The notes: generated by a model from the sequence alone, not told the origin. A stretch of 64,000 nucleotides of DNA from Cranoglanis bouderius (GCA_023630585.1 CM042536.1:27293904-27357903); one strand, 5' to 3'; shown: positions 24,001-37,270, numbered from the stretch's first letter. Numbers and translations: made by a program.

Positions 24001-27000
24001 GTGTGTATGCCTGTGAATGTGTGTGTATGTCTGTGAGTGTGTGTATGTCTGTGAGTGTGTGTGTATGTCTGAGTGTGTGTGTGTATGTCTGAGAGTGTGT
24101 GTATGTCTGAGTGTGTGTGTATGTCTGAGTGTGTGTGTATGTCTGTGAGTGTGTGTGTGTCTGTGAGTGTGTGTGTGTCTGAGAGTGTGTGTGTGTGTAT
24201 GTCTGAGTGTGTGTGTGTGTATGTCTGTGAGTGTGTGTGTGTATGCCTGTGAGTGTGTGTGTGTATGTCTGTGAGTGTGTGTGTGTGTGTATGTCTGTGA
24301 GTGTGTGTATGTGTATGCCTGTGAGTGTGTATGTGTCTGCCTGTGAATGTGTGTGTATGTCTGTGAGTGTGTATGCCTGTGATTGTGTGTGTGTCTGTGT
24401 GTGTGTGAATGTGTGTGTGTATGCCTGTGAATGTGTGTGTATTTCTGTGAATGTGTGTGTATTTCTGTGAATGTGTGTGTATTTCTGTGAATGTGTGTGT
24501 ATGTCTGAGAGTGTGTGTGTATGTCTGAGAGTGTGTGTGTATGTCTGTGGGTGTGGGTGTGTATGTCTGTGAGTGTGTGTGTATTTCTGTGAGTTTGTGT
24601 GTGTATGTCTGTGAGTGTGTGTGTATGTCTGTGAGTGTGTGTGTGTATATATGCCTGCGAATGTGTGTGTATGTCTGTGAATGTGTGTGTTTGTCTGTGA
24701 GTGTATACGTGTATGCCTGTGAATGTGTGCGTATGTCTGTGAGTGTGTGCATGTCTGTGTGTGCATGTCTGTGTGTGTATGTCTGTGAGTGTATGTCTGT
24801 GAGTGTGTGTGTATGTGTGTGTATGTCAGTGAGTGTGTGTATGTGTGTGTGTGTGTTTGTCTGTGAGTGTATACGTGTATGCCTGTGAATGTGTGCGTAT
24901 GTCTGTGAGTGTGTGTATGTCTGTGTGTGCATGTCTGTATGTCTGTGTGTGTATGTCTGTGAGTGTGTGTGTATGTCTGTGAGTGTGTGTGTATGTCTGA
25001 GTGTGTGTGTCTATATTTGTGAGTGTGTGTGTGTATGTCTGTGAGTGTGTGTGTGTATGTCTGTGAGTGTGTGTGTGTATGTCTGTGAGTGTGTGTTTAT
25101 GTCTTTGAGTGTGTGTGTTTATGTCTGTGTGTGTGCGTTTATGTCTGTGAGTGTGTGCGTTTATGTCTGTGAGTGTGTGCGTTTGTCTGTGAGTGTGTGT
25201 GTTTATGTCTGTGAGTGTGTGTGTTTATGTCTGTGAGTGTGTGTGTTTATGTCTGTGAGTGTGTGTGTATGTCTGTGAGTGTGTGTGTATGTGTGTGTAT
25301 GTCTGTGAGTGTGTGTGTATGTGTGTGTATGTCTGTGAGTGTGTGTGTATGTGTGTGTATGTCAGTGAGTGTGTGTATGTGTGTGTGTGTGTGTGTCTGT
25401 GAGTGTGTATGCCTGTGAATGTGTGTGTATGCCTGTGAATGTGTGTGTATGTCTGTGAGTGTGTGTGAGTGTGTGTATGTCTGTGAGTGTGTATGCCTGG
25501 GAATGTGTGTCTATGTCTTTGAGTGTGTATGTGTATGCCTGTGAGTGCGTATGTGTATGCCTGTGAATGTGTGTGTATGTCTGTGAGTGTGTATGCCTGT
25601 GAATGTGTGTGTATGTCTGTGAATGTGTGTGTATGTCTGTGAATGTGTGTATGTCTGTGAGTGTGTATGCCTGTGAATGTGTGTGTATGTCTGTGTGTAT
25701 GTGTATGCCTGTGAGTATGTATGTGTATGCCTGTGAATGTGTGTGTATGTCTGTGAGTGTGTATGCCTGTGAATGTGTGTGTATGTCTGTGAGTGTGTAT
25801 GACTGTGAATCGGTGTGCATGTCTGTGAGTTTGTATGCCTGTGAATGTGTGTGTGTGTCTGTGAGTGTGTGTGTGTCTGTGAGTGTGTGTGTGTCTGTGA
25901 GTGTGTGTGTGTCTGTGAGTGTGTGTGTGTCTGTGAGTGTGTGTGTGTCTGAGAGTGTGTGTGTGTCTGAGAGTGTGTGTGTGTCTGAGAGTGTGTGTGT
26001 GTCTGAGAGTGTGTGTGTGTCTGAGAGTGTGTGTATGCCTGTGAATGTGTATGTGTATGCCTGTGAATGTGTATGTGTATGTCTGTGAGTGTGTATGCCT
26101 GTGAATGTGTGTGTATGTCTGTGAGTGTGTATGCATGTGAATGTGTGTGTATGTCTGTGAGTGTGTGTGTGTATGTCTGTGAGTGTGTGTGTATGTCTGT
26201 GAGTGTGTGTGTGTATGCCTGTGAGTGTGTATGTGTATGCGTGTGAGTGTCTATGTGTATGCCTGTGAGTGTCTATGTGTATGCCTGTGAGTGTCTATGT
26301 GTCTGCCTGTGAGTGTCTATGTGTATGTCTGTGAATGTGTGTGTATGTCTGTGTGTGTGTCTGTGAGTGTGTGTATGCCTGTGAGTGTGTATGTGTATGC
26401 CTGTGAGTGTGTGTGTATGTCTGTGAATGTGTGTATGTCTGTGAGTGTGTATGCCTGTGAATGTGTATGCCTGTGAATGTGTATGCCTGTGAATGTGTAT
26501 GCCTGTGAATGTGTATGCCTGTGAATGTGTGTGTATGTCTGTAAGTGTGTGTGTGTCGGTGAGTGTGTGTGTGTCGGTGAGTGTGTGAATGTCTGTGAGT
26601 GTGTATGTGTATGCCTCTGACAGTGTGTGTATATGCCTGTGTATGTGTGTGTGTGTGTATATGTCTGTGAGTGTGTATGCCTGTGAATGTGTGTGTATGT
26701 CTGTGAGTGTGTGTGTGTGTGTGTATGTCTGAGTGTATGTCTGTGAGTGTGTGTGTGTGTGTGTATGTCTGAGTGTATGTCTGTGAGTGTGTGTGTGTAT
26801 GTCTGTGAGTGTGTGTGTGTGTGTATGTCTGTGAGTGTGTGTGTGTATGTGTGTGTGAGTGTGTGTGTGTATGTGTGTGTGAGAGTGTGTGTGAGTGTGT
26901 GTGTATGTCTGTGAGTGTGTGTGTATGTCTGTGGGTGTGTGTGTGTATGTCTGTGAGTTTGTGTGTGTATGTCTGTGAGTGTGTGTGTGTATGTCTGTGA

Positions 27001-30000
27001 ATGTGTGTGTGTATATATGCCTGCGAATGTGTGTGTATGTCTGTGAATGTGTGTGTATGTATGTGAGTGTGTGTGTGTCTGAGTGTTTGTGTGTGTTTGT
27101 CTGTGAGTGTGTACGTGTATGCCTGTGAATGTGTGCGTATGTCTGTGAGTGTGTGTATGTCAATGTGTGTATGTCTGTGTGTGTATGTCTGTGTGTATGT
27201 CTGTGTGTGTATGTCTGTGAGTGTGTGTGTATGTCTGTGAGTGTGTGTGTATGTCTGAGTGTGTGTGTAAATGTCTGTGAGTGTGTGTGTATGTCTGTGA
27301 GTGTGTGTGTATGCCTGAGTGTGTATGTGTGTGTGTATGTCTGTGTGTGTATGTCTGTGAGTGTATGTCTGTGAGTGTGTGTGTCTATATCTGTGAGTGT
27401 GTGTGTGTATGTCTGTGAGTGTGTGTGTATGTCTTTGAGTGTGTGTGTTTATGTCTGTGAGTGTGTGTGTTTATGTCTGTGAGTGTGTGTATATGTATGT
27501 GAGTGTGTGTATGTCTGAGTGTGTGTGTGTGTGTATGCCTGAGTGTGTGTATGTCTGTGAGTGTGTACGTGTATGCCTGTGAATGTGTATGTATGTCTGT
27601 GTGTGTGTGTGTATGTCCGAGTGTGTGTGTATGTGTGTATGTCTGTGAGTGTGTGTTTGTATGTCTGTGAGTGTGTGTATGTGTGTATGTCTGTGAGTGT
27701 GTGTGTATGTCTGTGAGTGTGTGTGTATGTCTGTGAGTTTGTGTGTGTATGTCTGTGAGTTTGTGTGTGTATGTCTGTGAGTTTGTGTGTATGTCTGTGA
27801 GTGTGTGTGTATGTCTGTGAGTGTGTGTGTGTATGTCTGTGAGTGTGTGTGTGTATATGCCTGCGAAGGTGTGTGTATGTCTGTGAATGTGTGTGTGAGT
27901 GTGTGTGTGTCTGTGAGTATGTGTGTATGTCTGTGAGTGTGTGTGTATGTCAGTGTGTGTGTGTATGTCTGTGAATGTGTGTGTGAATGTATGTGTATGA
28001 CTGTGAGTGTGTGTCTTTGTCTATGTATGTGTATGTCTGTGAGTGTGTGTGTGTGTGTATGCCTGTGAGTGTGTGTGTGTGTGTGTGTGTATGTCTGTGA
28101 GTGTGTGTGTGTATGTCTGTGAGTGTGTGTGTGTATGTCTGTGAGTGTGTGTGTATGTGTGTGTGTGTGTGTGTATGTGTGTGTGAGTGTGTGTGTATGT
28201 GTGTGTGAGTGTGTGTGTATGTGTGTGTGAGTGTGTGTGTGTATGTCTGTGGGTGTGTGTGTGTATGCCTGTGAGTGTGTGTGTATGTCTGTGAGTGTGT
28301 GTGTGTATGTCTGTGTGTGTGTGTGTATGTCTGTGAGTGTGTGTGTGTATATATGCCTGCGAATGTGTGTGTATGTCTGTGAATGTGAGTGTATGTATGT
28401 GAGTGTGTGTGTGTCTGAGTGTTTGTGTGTGTGTTTGTCTGTGAGTGTGTACGTGTATGCCTGTGAATGTGTGCGTATGTCTGTGAGTGTGTGCATGTCT
28501 GTGTGTGTATGTCTGTGTGTGTATGTCTGTGTGTGTATGTCTGTGTGTGTATGTCTGTGTGTGTATGTCTGTGAGTGTGTGTGTGGGTCTGTGAATATGT
28601 GTGTGTGTCTGTGAGTGTGTGTGTATGTCTGTGAGTGTGTGTGTATGTCTGAGAGTGTGTGTGTGTATGTCTGTGAGTGTATGTGTATGCCTGAGTGTGT
28701 ATGTGTGTGTGTATGTCTGTGTGTGTATGTCTGTGAGTGTGTGTGTGTATGTCTGTGAGTGTGTGTGTGTGTATGTCTGTGAGTGTGTGTTTATGTCTGT
28801 GAGTGTGTGTGTTTATGTCTGTGAGTGTGTGTGTTTATGTCTGTGAGTGTGTGTATGTCTGTGAGTGTGTGTGTGTCTGTGAGTGTGTGTGTGTATGTCT
28901 GTGTGTGTGTATCTCTGTGAGTGTGTGTGTATGTGTGTGTATGTCTGTGAATGTGTGTGTATGTGTGTGTATGTCAGTGAGTGTGTGTATGTGTGTGTGT
29001 GTGTCTGTGAGTGTGTATGCCTGTGAATGTGTGTGTATGCCTGTGAATGTGTGTGTATGTCTGTGAGTATGTGTATGTCTGTGAGTGTGTATGCCTGTGA
29101 ATGTGTGTGTATGTCTGTGAATGTGTGTCTATTTCTGTGAGTGTGTGAGTGTGTGTATGTCTGTGAGTGTGTCTATGTCTGAGTGTATGTCTGTGAATGT
29201 GTGTGTATGTCTGTGAGTGTGTATGCCTGTGAATGTGTGTGTATGTCTGTGAGTGTGTATGCCTGTGAATGTGTGTATGTCTGTGAGTTTGTATGCCTGT
29301 GAATGTGTGTGTATGTCTGTGTGTATGTGTATGCCTGTGAGTATGTATGTGTATGCCTGTGAATGTGTATGCCTGTGAATGGGTGTGCATGTCTGTGAGT
29401 TTGTATGCCTGTGAATGTGTGTGTGTGTCTGTGAGTGTGTGTGTCTGTGAGTGTGTGTGTGTCTGAGAGTGTGTGTGTGTCTGAGAGTGTGTGTGTGTCT
29501 GAGAGTGTGTGTGTCTCTGTGAGTGTGTGTATGCCTGTGAATGTGTATGTGTATGCCTGTGAATGTGTATGTCTGTGAGTGTGTGTGTGTCTGTGAGTGT
29601 GTGTGTGTCTGTGAGTGTGTGTGTGTGTCTGAGTGTGTGTGTGTGTGTGAGAGTGTGTATGTCTGTGAGGGTGTATGTGTATGTCTGTGAGTGTGTATGT
29701 GTATGCCTGTGAATGTGTGTGTGTGTGTATATGTCTGTGAGTGTGTGTATATGTATGTGAGTGTGTGTATGTCTGAGTGTGTGTGTGTGTGTATGCCTGA
29801 GTGTGTGTATGTCTGTGAGTGTGTATGTGTATGCCTGTGAATGTGTGTGTATGTCTGTGAGTGTGTGTTTGTATGTCTGAGAGTGTGTGTGTGTATGTCT
29901 GTGACTGTGTGTGTATGTCTGTGAGTGTGTATGCCTGTGAATGTGAGTGTATGTCTGTGTGTATATGTCTGTTAGTGTGTGTGTATTTCTGTGAGTGTGT

Positions 30001-33000
30001 GTGTGTATGTCTGTGAGTGTGTGTGTGTATGTCTGTGAGTGTGTGTGTATGTCTGTGAGTGTGTGTGTATGTCTGTGAGTGTGTGTGTGAATGTCTGAGT
30101 CTGTGTCTATGTGTGTGTGTTTGTATGTCTGTGAGTGTGTGTGTGTGTGTATGTCTGTGAGTGTGTGTGTGTGTATATGTCTGGGTGTGTGTTTGTCTGT
30201 GTGTGTGTGTATGTCTGTGAGCATGTGTCTATCTCTGTGAATGTATGTGTGTATGTCTGTGAGTGTATATGTGTATGCCTGTGAATGTGTGTCTGTGTGT
30301 GTCTGCTGTGAGTGTGCGTGTGTATGTGTGTCTGTGAGCATGTGTTTATGTCTGTGAGTGTGTGTGTATGTGTGTGTATGTCTGTGAGTGTGTGTGTATG
30401 TGTGTGTATGTCTGTGAGTGTGTGTATGTGTGTGTATGTCTGTGAGTGTGTGTATGTGTGTGCATGTCTGTGAGTGTGTATGCCTGTGAATGTGTGTGTA
30501 TGTCTGTGAGTGTGTGTATGTCTGTGAGTGTGTGTGTATGTCTGAGTGTGTGTGTATGTCTGAGTGTGTGTGTATGTCTGTGAGTGTGTGTGTGTCTGTG
30601 AGTGTGTGTGTGTGTATGTCTGAGAGTGTGTGTGTGTGTATGTCTGAGTGTGTGTGTGTGTATGTCTGTGAGTGTGTGTGTGTATGTCTGTGAGTGTGTG
30701 TGTGTGTATGCCTGTGAGTGTGTGTATGTGTATGCCTGTGAGTGTGTATGTGTCTGCCTGTGAATGTGTGTGTATGTCTGTGAGTGTGTATGCCTGTGAA
30801 TGTGTGTGTGTCTGTGTGTGTGTGAATGTGTGTGTCTGTATCTCTGTGAGTGTGTATGTCTGTGAGTGTGTATGCCTGTGAATGTGTGTGTATTTCTGTG
30901 AATGTGTGTGTATGTCTGAGAGTGTGTGTGTATGTCTGAGAGTGTGTGTGTATGTCTGAGAGTGTGTGTGTATGTCTGAGAGTGTGTTTGTATGTCTGTG
31001 AGTGTGTGTGTATGTGTGTGTGAGTTTGTATGTCTGTGAGTGTGTGTGTGTGTTTGTATGTCTGTGAGTGTGTGTGTATGTGTGTGTGTTTGTATGTCTG
31101 TGAGTGTGTGTATGTCTGAGTGTGTGTGTGTATGTCTGAGTGTGTGTGTGTGTGTATGAGTATGCCTGTGTGTGTATGTCTGTGTGTGTGTGAATATCTT
31201 TGAGTGTGTGTGTGTGTATGTATGTGAGTATGTGTGTATGTCTGTGAGTGTATGTGTGTATGTCTGTGAGTGTGTGTGAATGGCTGTGAGTGTGTGTGAA
31301 TGGCTGTGAGTGTGTGTGTATGTCTGTGAGTGTGTGTGTATGCGTGTGTGTATGTCTGTGAGTGTGTGTGTGTGTATGTCTGTGAGTGTGTGTTTATGTC
31401 TGTGAGTGTGTGTGTGTATGTCTGTGAGTGTGTGTGTGTGTATGTCTGTGAGTGTGTGTGTGTGTATGTCTGTGAGTGTGTGTGTGTGTGTATGTCTGTG
31501 AGTGTGTATCTCTGTGAGTGTGTGTGTATGTCTGTGAATGTGTGTGTTTGTGTGTGTATGTCATTGAGTGTGTGTATGTGTGTGTGTGTGTCTGTGAGTG
31601 TGTATGCCTGTGAATGTGTGTGTATGCCTGTGAATGTGTGTGTATGCCTGTGAATGTGTGTGTATGTCTGTGAGTATGTGTGTATGTCTGTGAGTATGTG
31701 TGTATGTCTGTGAGTATGTGTGTATGTCTGTGAGTATGTGTGAGTGTGTGTATGTCTGTGAGTGTGTATGCCTGTGAATGTGTGTGTATGCCTGTGAATG
31801 TGTGTCTATGTCTGTGAGTGTGTGAGTGTGTGTATGTCTGTGAGTGTGTGTATGTCTGTGAGTGTGTCTATGTCTGAGTGTATGTCTGTGAATGTGTGTG
31901 TATGTCTGTGAGTGTGTATGCCTGTGAATGTGTGTGTATGTCTGTGAGTGTGTATGCCTGTGAATGTGTGTATGTCTGTGAGTTTGTATGCCTGTGAATG
32001 TGTGTGTATGTCTGTGTGTATGTGTATGCCTGTGAGTATGTATGTGTATGCCTGTGAATGTGTGTGTATGTATGTGAGTGTGTATGTCTGTGAATGTGTG
32101 TGTATGTCTGTGAGTGTGTATGCCTGTGAATGGGTGTGCATGTCTGTGAGTTTGTATGCCTGTGAATGTGTGTGTGTGTCTGTGAGTGTGTGTGTGTCTG
32201 TGAGTGTGTGTGTGTCTGAGAGTGTGTGTGTGTGTCTGAGAGTGTGTGTGTCTCTGTGAGTGTGTGTATGCCTGTGAATGTGTATGCCTGTGAATGTGTA
32301 TGTGTATGTCTGTGAGTGTGTGTGTGTATGTCTGTGAATGTGTGTGTATGTCTGTGAGTGTGTGTGTGTCTGTGAGTGTGTGTGTGTGACTGTGAGTGTG
32401 TGTGTGTCTGAGTGTGTGTGTGTGTGTGAGAGTGTGTATGTCTGTGAGGGTGTATGTGTATGCCTGTGAATGTGTATGTCTGTGAGTGTGTATGTGTATG
32501 CCTGTGAATGTGTGTGTATGTCTGTGAGTGTGTGTTTGTATGTCTGAGAGTGTGTGTGTGTATGTCTGTGACTGTGTGTGTATGTCTGTGAGTGTGTATG
32601 CCTGTGAATGTGAGTGTATGTCTGTGTGTGTATGTCTGTTAGTGTGTGTGTATTTCTGTGAGTGTGTGTGTGTATGTCTGTGAGTGTGTGTGTATGTCTG
32701 TGAGTGTGTGTGTGAATGTCTGAGTCTGTGTCTATGTGTGTGTGTTTGTATGTCTGTGAGTGTGTGTGTGTGTGTATGTCTGTGAGTGTGTGTGTGTGTG
32801 TATATGTCTGGGTGTGTGTATGTCTGTATGTGTGTTTGTCTGTGTGTGTGTGTATGTCTGTGAGCATGTGTCTATCTCTGTGAATGTATGTGTGTATGTC
32901 TGTGAGTGTGTGTGTATGTGTGTGTATGTCTGTGAGTGTGTGTGTATGTGTGTGTATGTCTGTGAGTGTGTGTGTGTATGTCTGTGAGTGTGTGTATGTG

Positions 33001-33705
33001 TGTGTATGTCTGTGAGTGTGTGTATGTCTGTGAGTGTGTATGCCTGTGAATGTGTGTGTATGTCTGTGAGTGTGTGTATGTCTGTGAGTGTGTGTGTATG
33101 TCTGAGTGTGTGTGTATGTCTGTGAGTGTGTGTGTGTCTGTGAGTGTGTGTGTGTCTGTGAGTGTGTGTATGTCTGAGAGTGTGTGTATGTCTGAGAGTG
33201 TGTGTGTGTGTATGTCTGAGTGTGTGTGTGTGTGTATGTCTGAGTGTGTGTGTGTGTATGTCTGTGAGTGTGTGTGTGTATGTCTGTGAGTGTGTGTGTG
33301 TATGTCTGTGAGTGTGTGTGTGTGTATGTCTGTGAGTGTGTGTATGTGTATGCCTGTGAGTGTGTATGTGTCTGCCTGTGAATGTGTGTGTATGTCTGTG
33401 AGTGTGTATGCCTGTGAATGTGTGTGTATGTCTGAGTGTGTATGCCTGTGAATGTGTGTGTGTCTGTGTGTGTGTGTGAATGTGTGTGTGTATGTCTGAG
33501 TGTGTATGCCTGTGAATGTGTGTGTGTCTGTGTGTGTGTGTGAATGTGTGTGTGAATGTCTGTGAGTATGTCTGTGAGCATGTGTCTATGTCTGTGAGTG
33601 TATATGTGTATGCCTGTGAATGTGTGTGTGTCTGCTGTGAGTGTGTGTGTGTGTGCGTGTCTGCTGTGAGTGTGTGTGATAGTGTGTGGCTGCTATGAGT
33701 GTGTG
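18085..33705. repeat. Minisatellite with higher-order repeats, second block
   Basis: This is the same T/G-rich 18-22-bp monomer field, continuing directly after the Tc1 target site. Landmark 'gtctatgtctgagtgtatg' recurs near 23,147, 29,170 and 31,869. 'GTGAATCGGTGTGCATG' recurs near 20,150, 22,003 and 25,806. The immediate right flank of the transposon (18,085 onward) continues the order found at 11,314 onward, including the words 'gtgtctgctgtgagtgtgcg' and 'gtctgtgagcatgtg'. The array ends around 33,705, where the sequence turns to ordinary complexity at 'gtgtcccacaccatctggggc'. No gene is seen. Confidence 0.95.
19250..33495 (+). repeat. Large segmental tandem duplication, copy 2
   Basis: This is the second copy of the ~14-kb higher-order block, about 18.94 kb downstream of copy 1. 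The spacing includes the 1,508-bp Tc1-like insertion that lies between the copies. The copies are nearly identical over many kilobases: the blocks at 4,433-5,824 and 23,375-24,766, or 8,541-9,566 and 27,471-28,496, have the same length and the same variant order. This suggests a very recent duplication or an assembly duplication of one locus. Confidence 0.85.
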
Positions 33706-34318
33706 TGTTCGTGTCCCACACCATCTGGGGCACCCTTCCCGTGGCTCGCCTCGAAAAAGTTCCATCTACCGGCAGTGAATCCTCGCCTGAAGAGCTTTTC
33801 TGCAGCACTTAGTCGTGGATTGGCTCCCTGGAAGCACGGCATTCACACTGTAAAACTGATACTTCTATATCTTAAGTAACAGTAACTGTAAAACTTAAAA
33901 ATCAAGTAAATTGTATTACATAAACTAATATTCACTCACTCCTGTTACCTATTACTCAGTCCTGTTATGGTTTATATGAATAACAGGACTGAAGGTAACA
34001 GAACTGAGTTTTTAGCATAGAATTAGCAAATACATGAAATATAGCCACATGGCATACATGATAAGAGCATGAGGATACTGAGCAAATTCTAGTGACTTAC
34101 CAAAAATGTGTATATTTAAAATAAACAAATAACATCTAAAAAACAATTTAGGTAACAGGACAGTACGTTGAGATTGACCTTCTGAGACATAGTTGCAATA
34201 TCATCAAATATACAGAAAAGAAAATGAGAGGACTTTCTTTTGGTCTTCCCATTGCCTTCAGAAGACTCAAATGACGCAACTTCCTGTTGAAAATGTGTCT
34301 TGTGGAATGTTCCAAGTT
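33706..34318. other. Unique-looking flank of the array with a GTAACAGGACTGAG hairpin
   Basis: No gene is supported. About 130 bp of GC-balanced sequence (33,706-33,840) follows the array and is not recognised. At 33,956-33,996 'tcagtcctgttat' is followed after a short loop by its exact reverse complement 'ataacaggactga', so a hairpin is possible. The related word 'ggtaacaggac' recurs at ~34,151 and again in the arms of the neighbouring inverted-repeat element. This flank is therefore probably part of, or related to, that element. Confidence 0.6.
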
Positions 34319-34735
34319 TCTCAAGGAGGGCAACGTGTTCGGGTAATAGGACTGAGTGAAAACCCGGGGACACGACTAAAATGTGTATTTTATCTAAAAT
34401 GTTATGGATTTCTCATGAGAAAAAAAAAAAAAAAAAAAAAACATTTTAAATCATAGATTGGATATAAAGTCACAGAACAATGGGGAAAAAAAATCAGATT
34501 TCTGAAGTACTTTAATAATTAATAATTATTATAATAATTTCAATGTAAAGTATAGAGATAGAGAGTGGGGACACAAAAAAATGCTATTTTTTAGTGTTCT
34601 AGGTAGTTTTTAATTATATATTTTAAATTTGCAGTTAGCTTAATGTGCAGGACACTTTGCTTAATAATAAAATGTATTTTATAGTTAATTGTCATGCATT
34701 TTTCACATATAATGTTCTGGGGACTGAAATGTCAC

Positions 34736-34825
<90 letters not shown>

Positions 34826-35067
34826 ATACACACACACACACACACTGTTTTATACAAATCAATATTTCTACTAAATCTTATAACCCCCCAAAATCTAAAT
34901 TTATATGAAAAACATTTGATTTAATCAATACACTGATGAAATTTGAACAGATATGTGGAGCCGTCGGCTTTTTTTCTTTTTCAAAATGGCCGCCATTTTG
35001 AAATTTAATCAATATACTGATGAAATTTGAAGTTATGTCGGCCATCTTGAAAAATGGCCGCCATTTT
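34319..35067 (+). repeat. Left arm of the long inverted repeat
   Basis: This is the mirror image of 37,000-37,658. It contains an ~80-bp pure (AT)n run at about 34,738-34,816 followed by (AC)n, and two blocks of 'aaaatggccgccatttt'. Confidence 0.8.
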
Positions 35068-36999
35068 GGTGAAATTTCTGAGAAAAAGGGCAGGGGCTCA
35101 AGCCCCCAGAGCACTCCCCTCTGCATGTGCCTGATGTTCTTGGAGAGTTTGTGAAGATGTCTTCACACTTTGTAAAACTTAAATGGCCTAATGTGTGTGT
35201 TTAATCCAATATTGCCAGAGTACAAACCTTTTACAGCCTTTTGTCTAGTCCCTGGAGGTAAGATGTTAGTCAGTCAACAATAGAATGCAAAGGTTATGTG
35301 ATGCAATTCTATATGATCCTCAAGACTACGGCTGTGATGCAAGGGAATAAAAATCCCAGTTTCTCATATCTAACACACATCTTATTTGATAGCAGTTCTG
35401 GTATGGACAGACACATGAACCCACCATAGAGGAGACTGTATAGTGACTCGAACATTTTGTTTGTTTGTAGGCGGAGCACTGAAAGAATGAAAATGAATGT
35501 GCAAAACCTTGGTCCTGAATCAGAGCTGGATTTGACCACTCATTGCTTTGGGATGTATTTTCTTTTTCTTTTTCGAGGACTGTATTAAATGAATGCAGTG
35601 CCCAGGAGGGACTCGCTTGCACTAAAATGCAACTAAAAAAAAAAAAAAAAAAAAAAAAGCAGCTGATAACTGGGAGAGGTAGAAAGATGAGTCCGTGAAT
35701 AAATACTCAAGACACTGCTAGCTTGCAGCTAGCCCACTAATAAACAGTGAAGAGAAAATACATAAAAATGTCATGAACCATTCTATTAGGTTGTTTGTAA
35801 ACAGAAAATAAAAGCTCAAATTACAAAACACAGAGGGAGTGTCAACTGATTTCATTTTTATTTGAATTTAAATAAAGTAAAGGAGACAAATTACAAGCTT
35901 TTTCATTAACTGCAGGACTCATAGATGTAGTGGAGTACAAATATAAAGTTTGAAAAATATGTCTATTTTTTTTTTTTTTTTTTTAAGTTCTTGATAAATT
36001 CCTCCATCTTGCAGGTTGTGGTGTACAAAAGCTAAAAAGCAAAGGGAAACAATCAATTACCGGTAGACTAAAAACATAAATGATGTAAAAATATATGATA
36101 ATCTCAAGAATGCAATACACAGTGAGCTGAACCTGTATGGAATAATAGGAAAGACCAGATGGCCTTAACCTTCTAACCAACTGTACTTCAAATAAAAATG
36201 TGACGTCTAATTCGTATTAATTTCTATGCACTCCAAGCAGGGTACTGTCAGACAAACTTTAACCTACTTGGTGATATGATGGTCTGGGGACAAAAACATG
36301 TAAGTGAGGATAAAGCAGTGATGACATTTGGATATATTTTTGATCCCAGCTCTCACACACTGTTGCTTGTTGCCTGCACTGCAGCATTGCCCATAAACTT
36401 CATAGAATTCATCACCACAAGCTCCACTAACACCAATAACGGAGGAAAATGTATGCTTTGCTAGGTTTTTGTAGCTAGACACGCTATAAAAATATCAACA
36501 TGTATATATTACTTGCAGATTGTTTCAGTTTGAGGCAGAAAGTTAGCGATGCTTATCAGTTTTGGCTGCTAGCAACCTGGCTAACTGTTAACTCGCTTAT
36601 GCAAACTAATAATACTTCCATGGTGGAAAAAATGCTCATCTAAAAAGCAAATATGCATTATTATCATCATAATAACAAAGCCGTAGTAGCGGAGTGCCGT
36701 AAATTAATTAGAAAATATGAAAAGGCTCGATGTTAATTTACCTGGTAACTTGAGCGCCTTTGCGGAGCCGTTTTTTTTTTAATTTTTTTTAATGAAGCGG
36801 TAGGGGAGCAGGGCTGCGGGTGATCATATCACAAGCGTTGATTGGCTGAGGCAGTTGTTGTCCCAGGGGCGATCATAGAAAATGTTGATCTAGTGCAGCA
36901 GATAACTGTAAAAATCGTTCAAATCCGGATGCAAGCATGAAATTTGGCACAAAACTCTTCAAAGGCTACTCTTTTCAAAAAGGGCGCAAGCCACTCAAA
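35068..36999. other. Spacer of the inverted-repeat element; no convincing gene
   Basis: The spacer is AT-rich with a poly-A run at ~35,634. Two minus-strand stretches look faintly coding: 35,350-35,480 has a pyrimidine-rich 'ttctttcag' followed by a cysteine-rich short frame, and 36,270-36,470 has a cysteine-containing frame of ~70 codons. Neither shows a motif I recognise. They may be decayed remnants of a transposase or unrelated chance frames. Confidence 0.4.
36750..36890 (+). repeat. Direct repeat, copy 1 (pairs with 37,654-37,826)
   Basis: It starts 'ttgagcgcctttgcggagccg' and runs through 'gcggtaggggagcagggctg' to 'gatcatagaaaatgttg'. The second copy begins exactly where the right arm of the inverted repeat ends. 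Confidence 0.75.
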
Positions 37000-37212
37000 A
37001 TTTCAAAATGGCGGCCATTTTTCAAGATGGCCGACATAACTTCAAATTTCATCAGTATATTGATTAAATTTCAAAATGGCGGCCACTTTTCAAAATGGCC
37101 GACATAACTGTTCAAATTTCATCAGTATATTGATTAAATCAAATGTTTTTCATATAAATTTAGATTTTGGGGGGTTATAAGATTTAGTAGTAATATTGAT
37201 TTGTATAAAACA

Positions 37213-37270
<58 letters not shown>

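Noticed and set aside
97..33698. Plus-strand Cys/Val/Ser-rich open frames (MCVYVCECVCL type)
   Set aside because: These are translations of TGTGTATGTCTGTGAG monomers and reflect repeat composition only.
1..33705. CRISPR array or telomeric repeat
   Set aside because: There are no constant repeats separated by unique spacers and no TTAGGG units. The array is a eukaryotic minisatellite.
33670..33879. 69-codon plus-strand frame at the array edge
   Set aside because: It starts in minisatellite sequence, has no recognisable motif and is within chance length.
34645..34924. Open frames made of alternating Ile-Tyr
   Set aside because: They are translations of the (AT)n microsatellite in the left arm of the inverted-repeat element.
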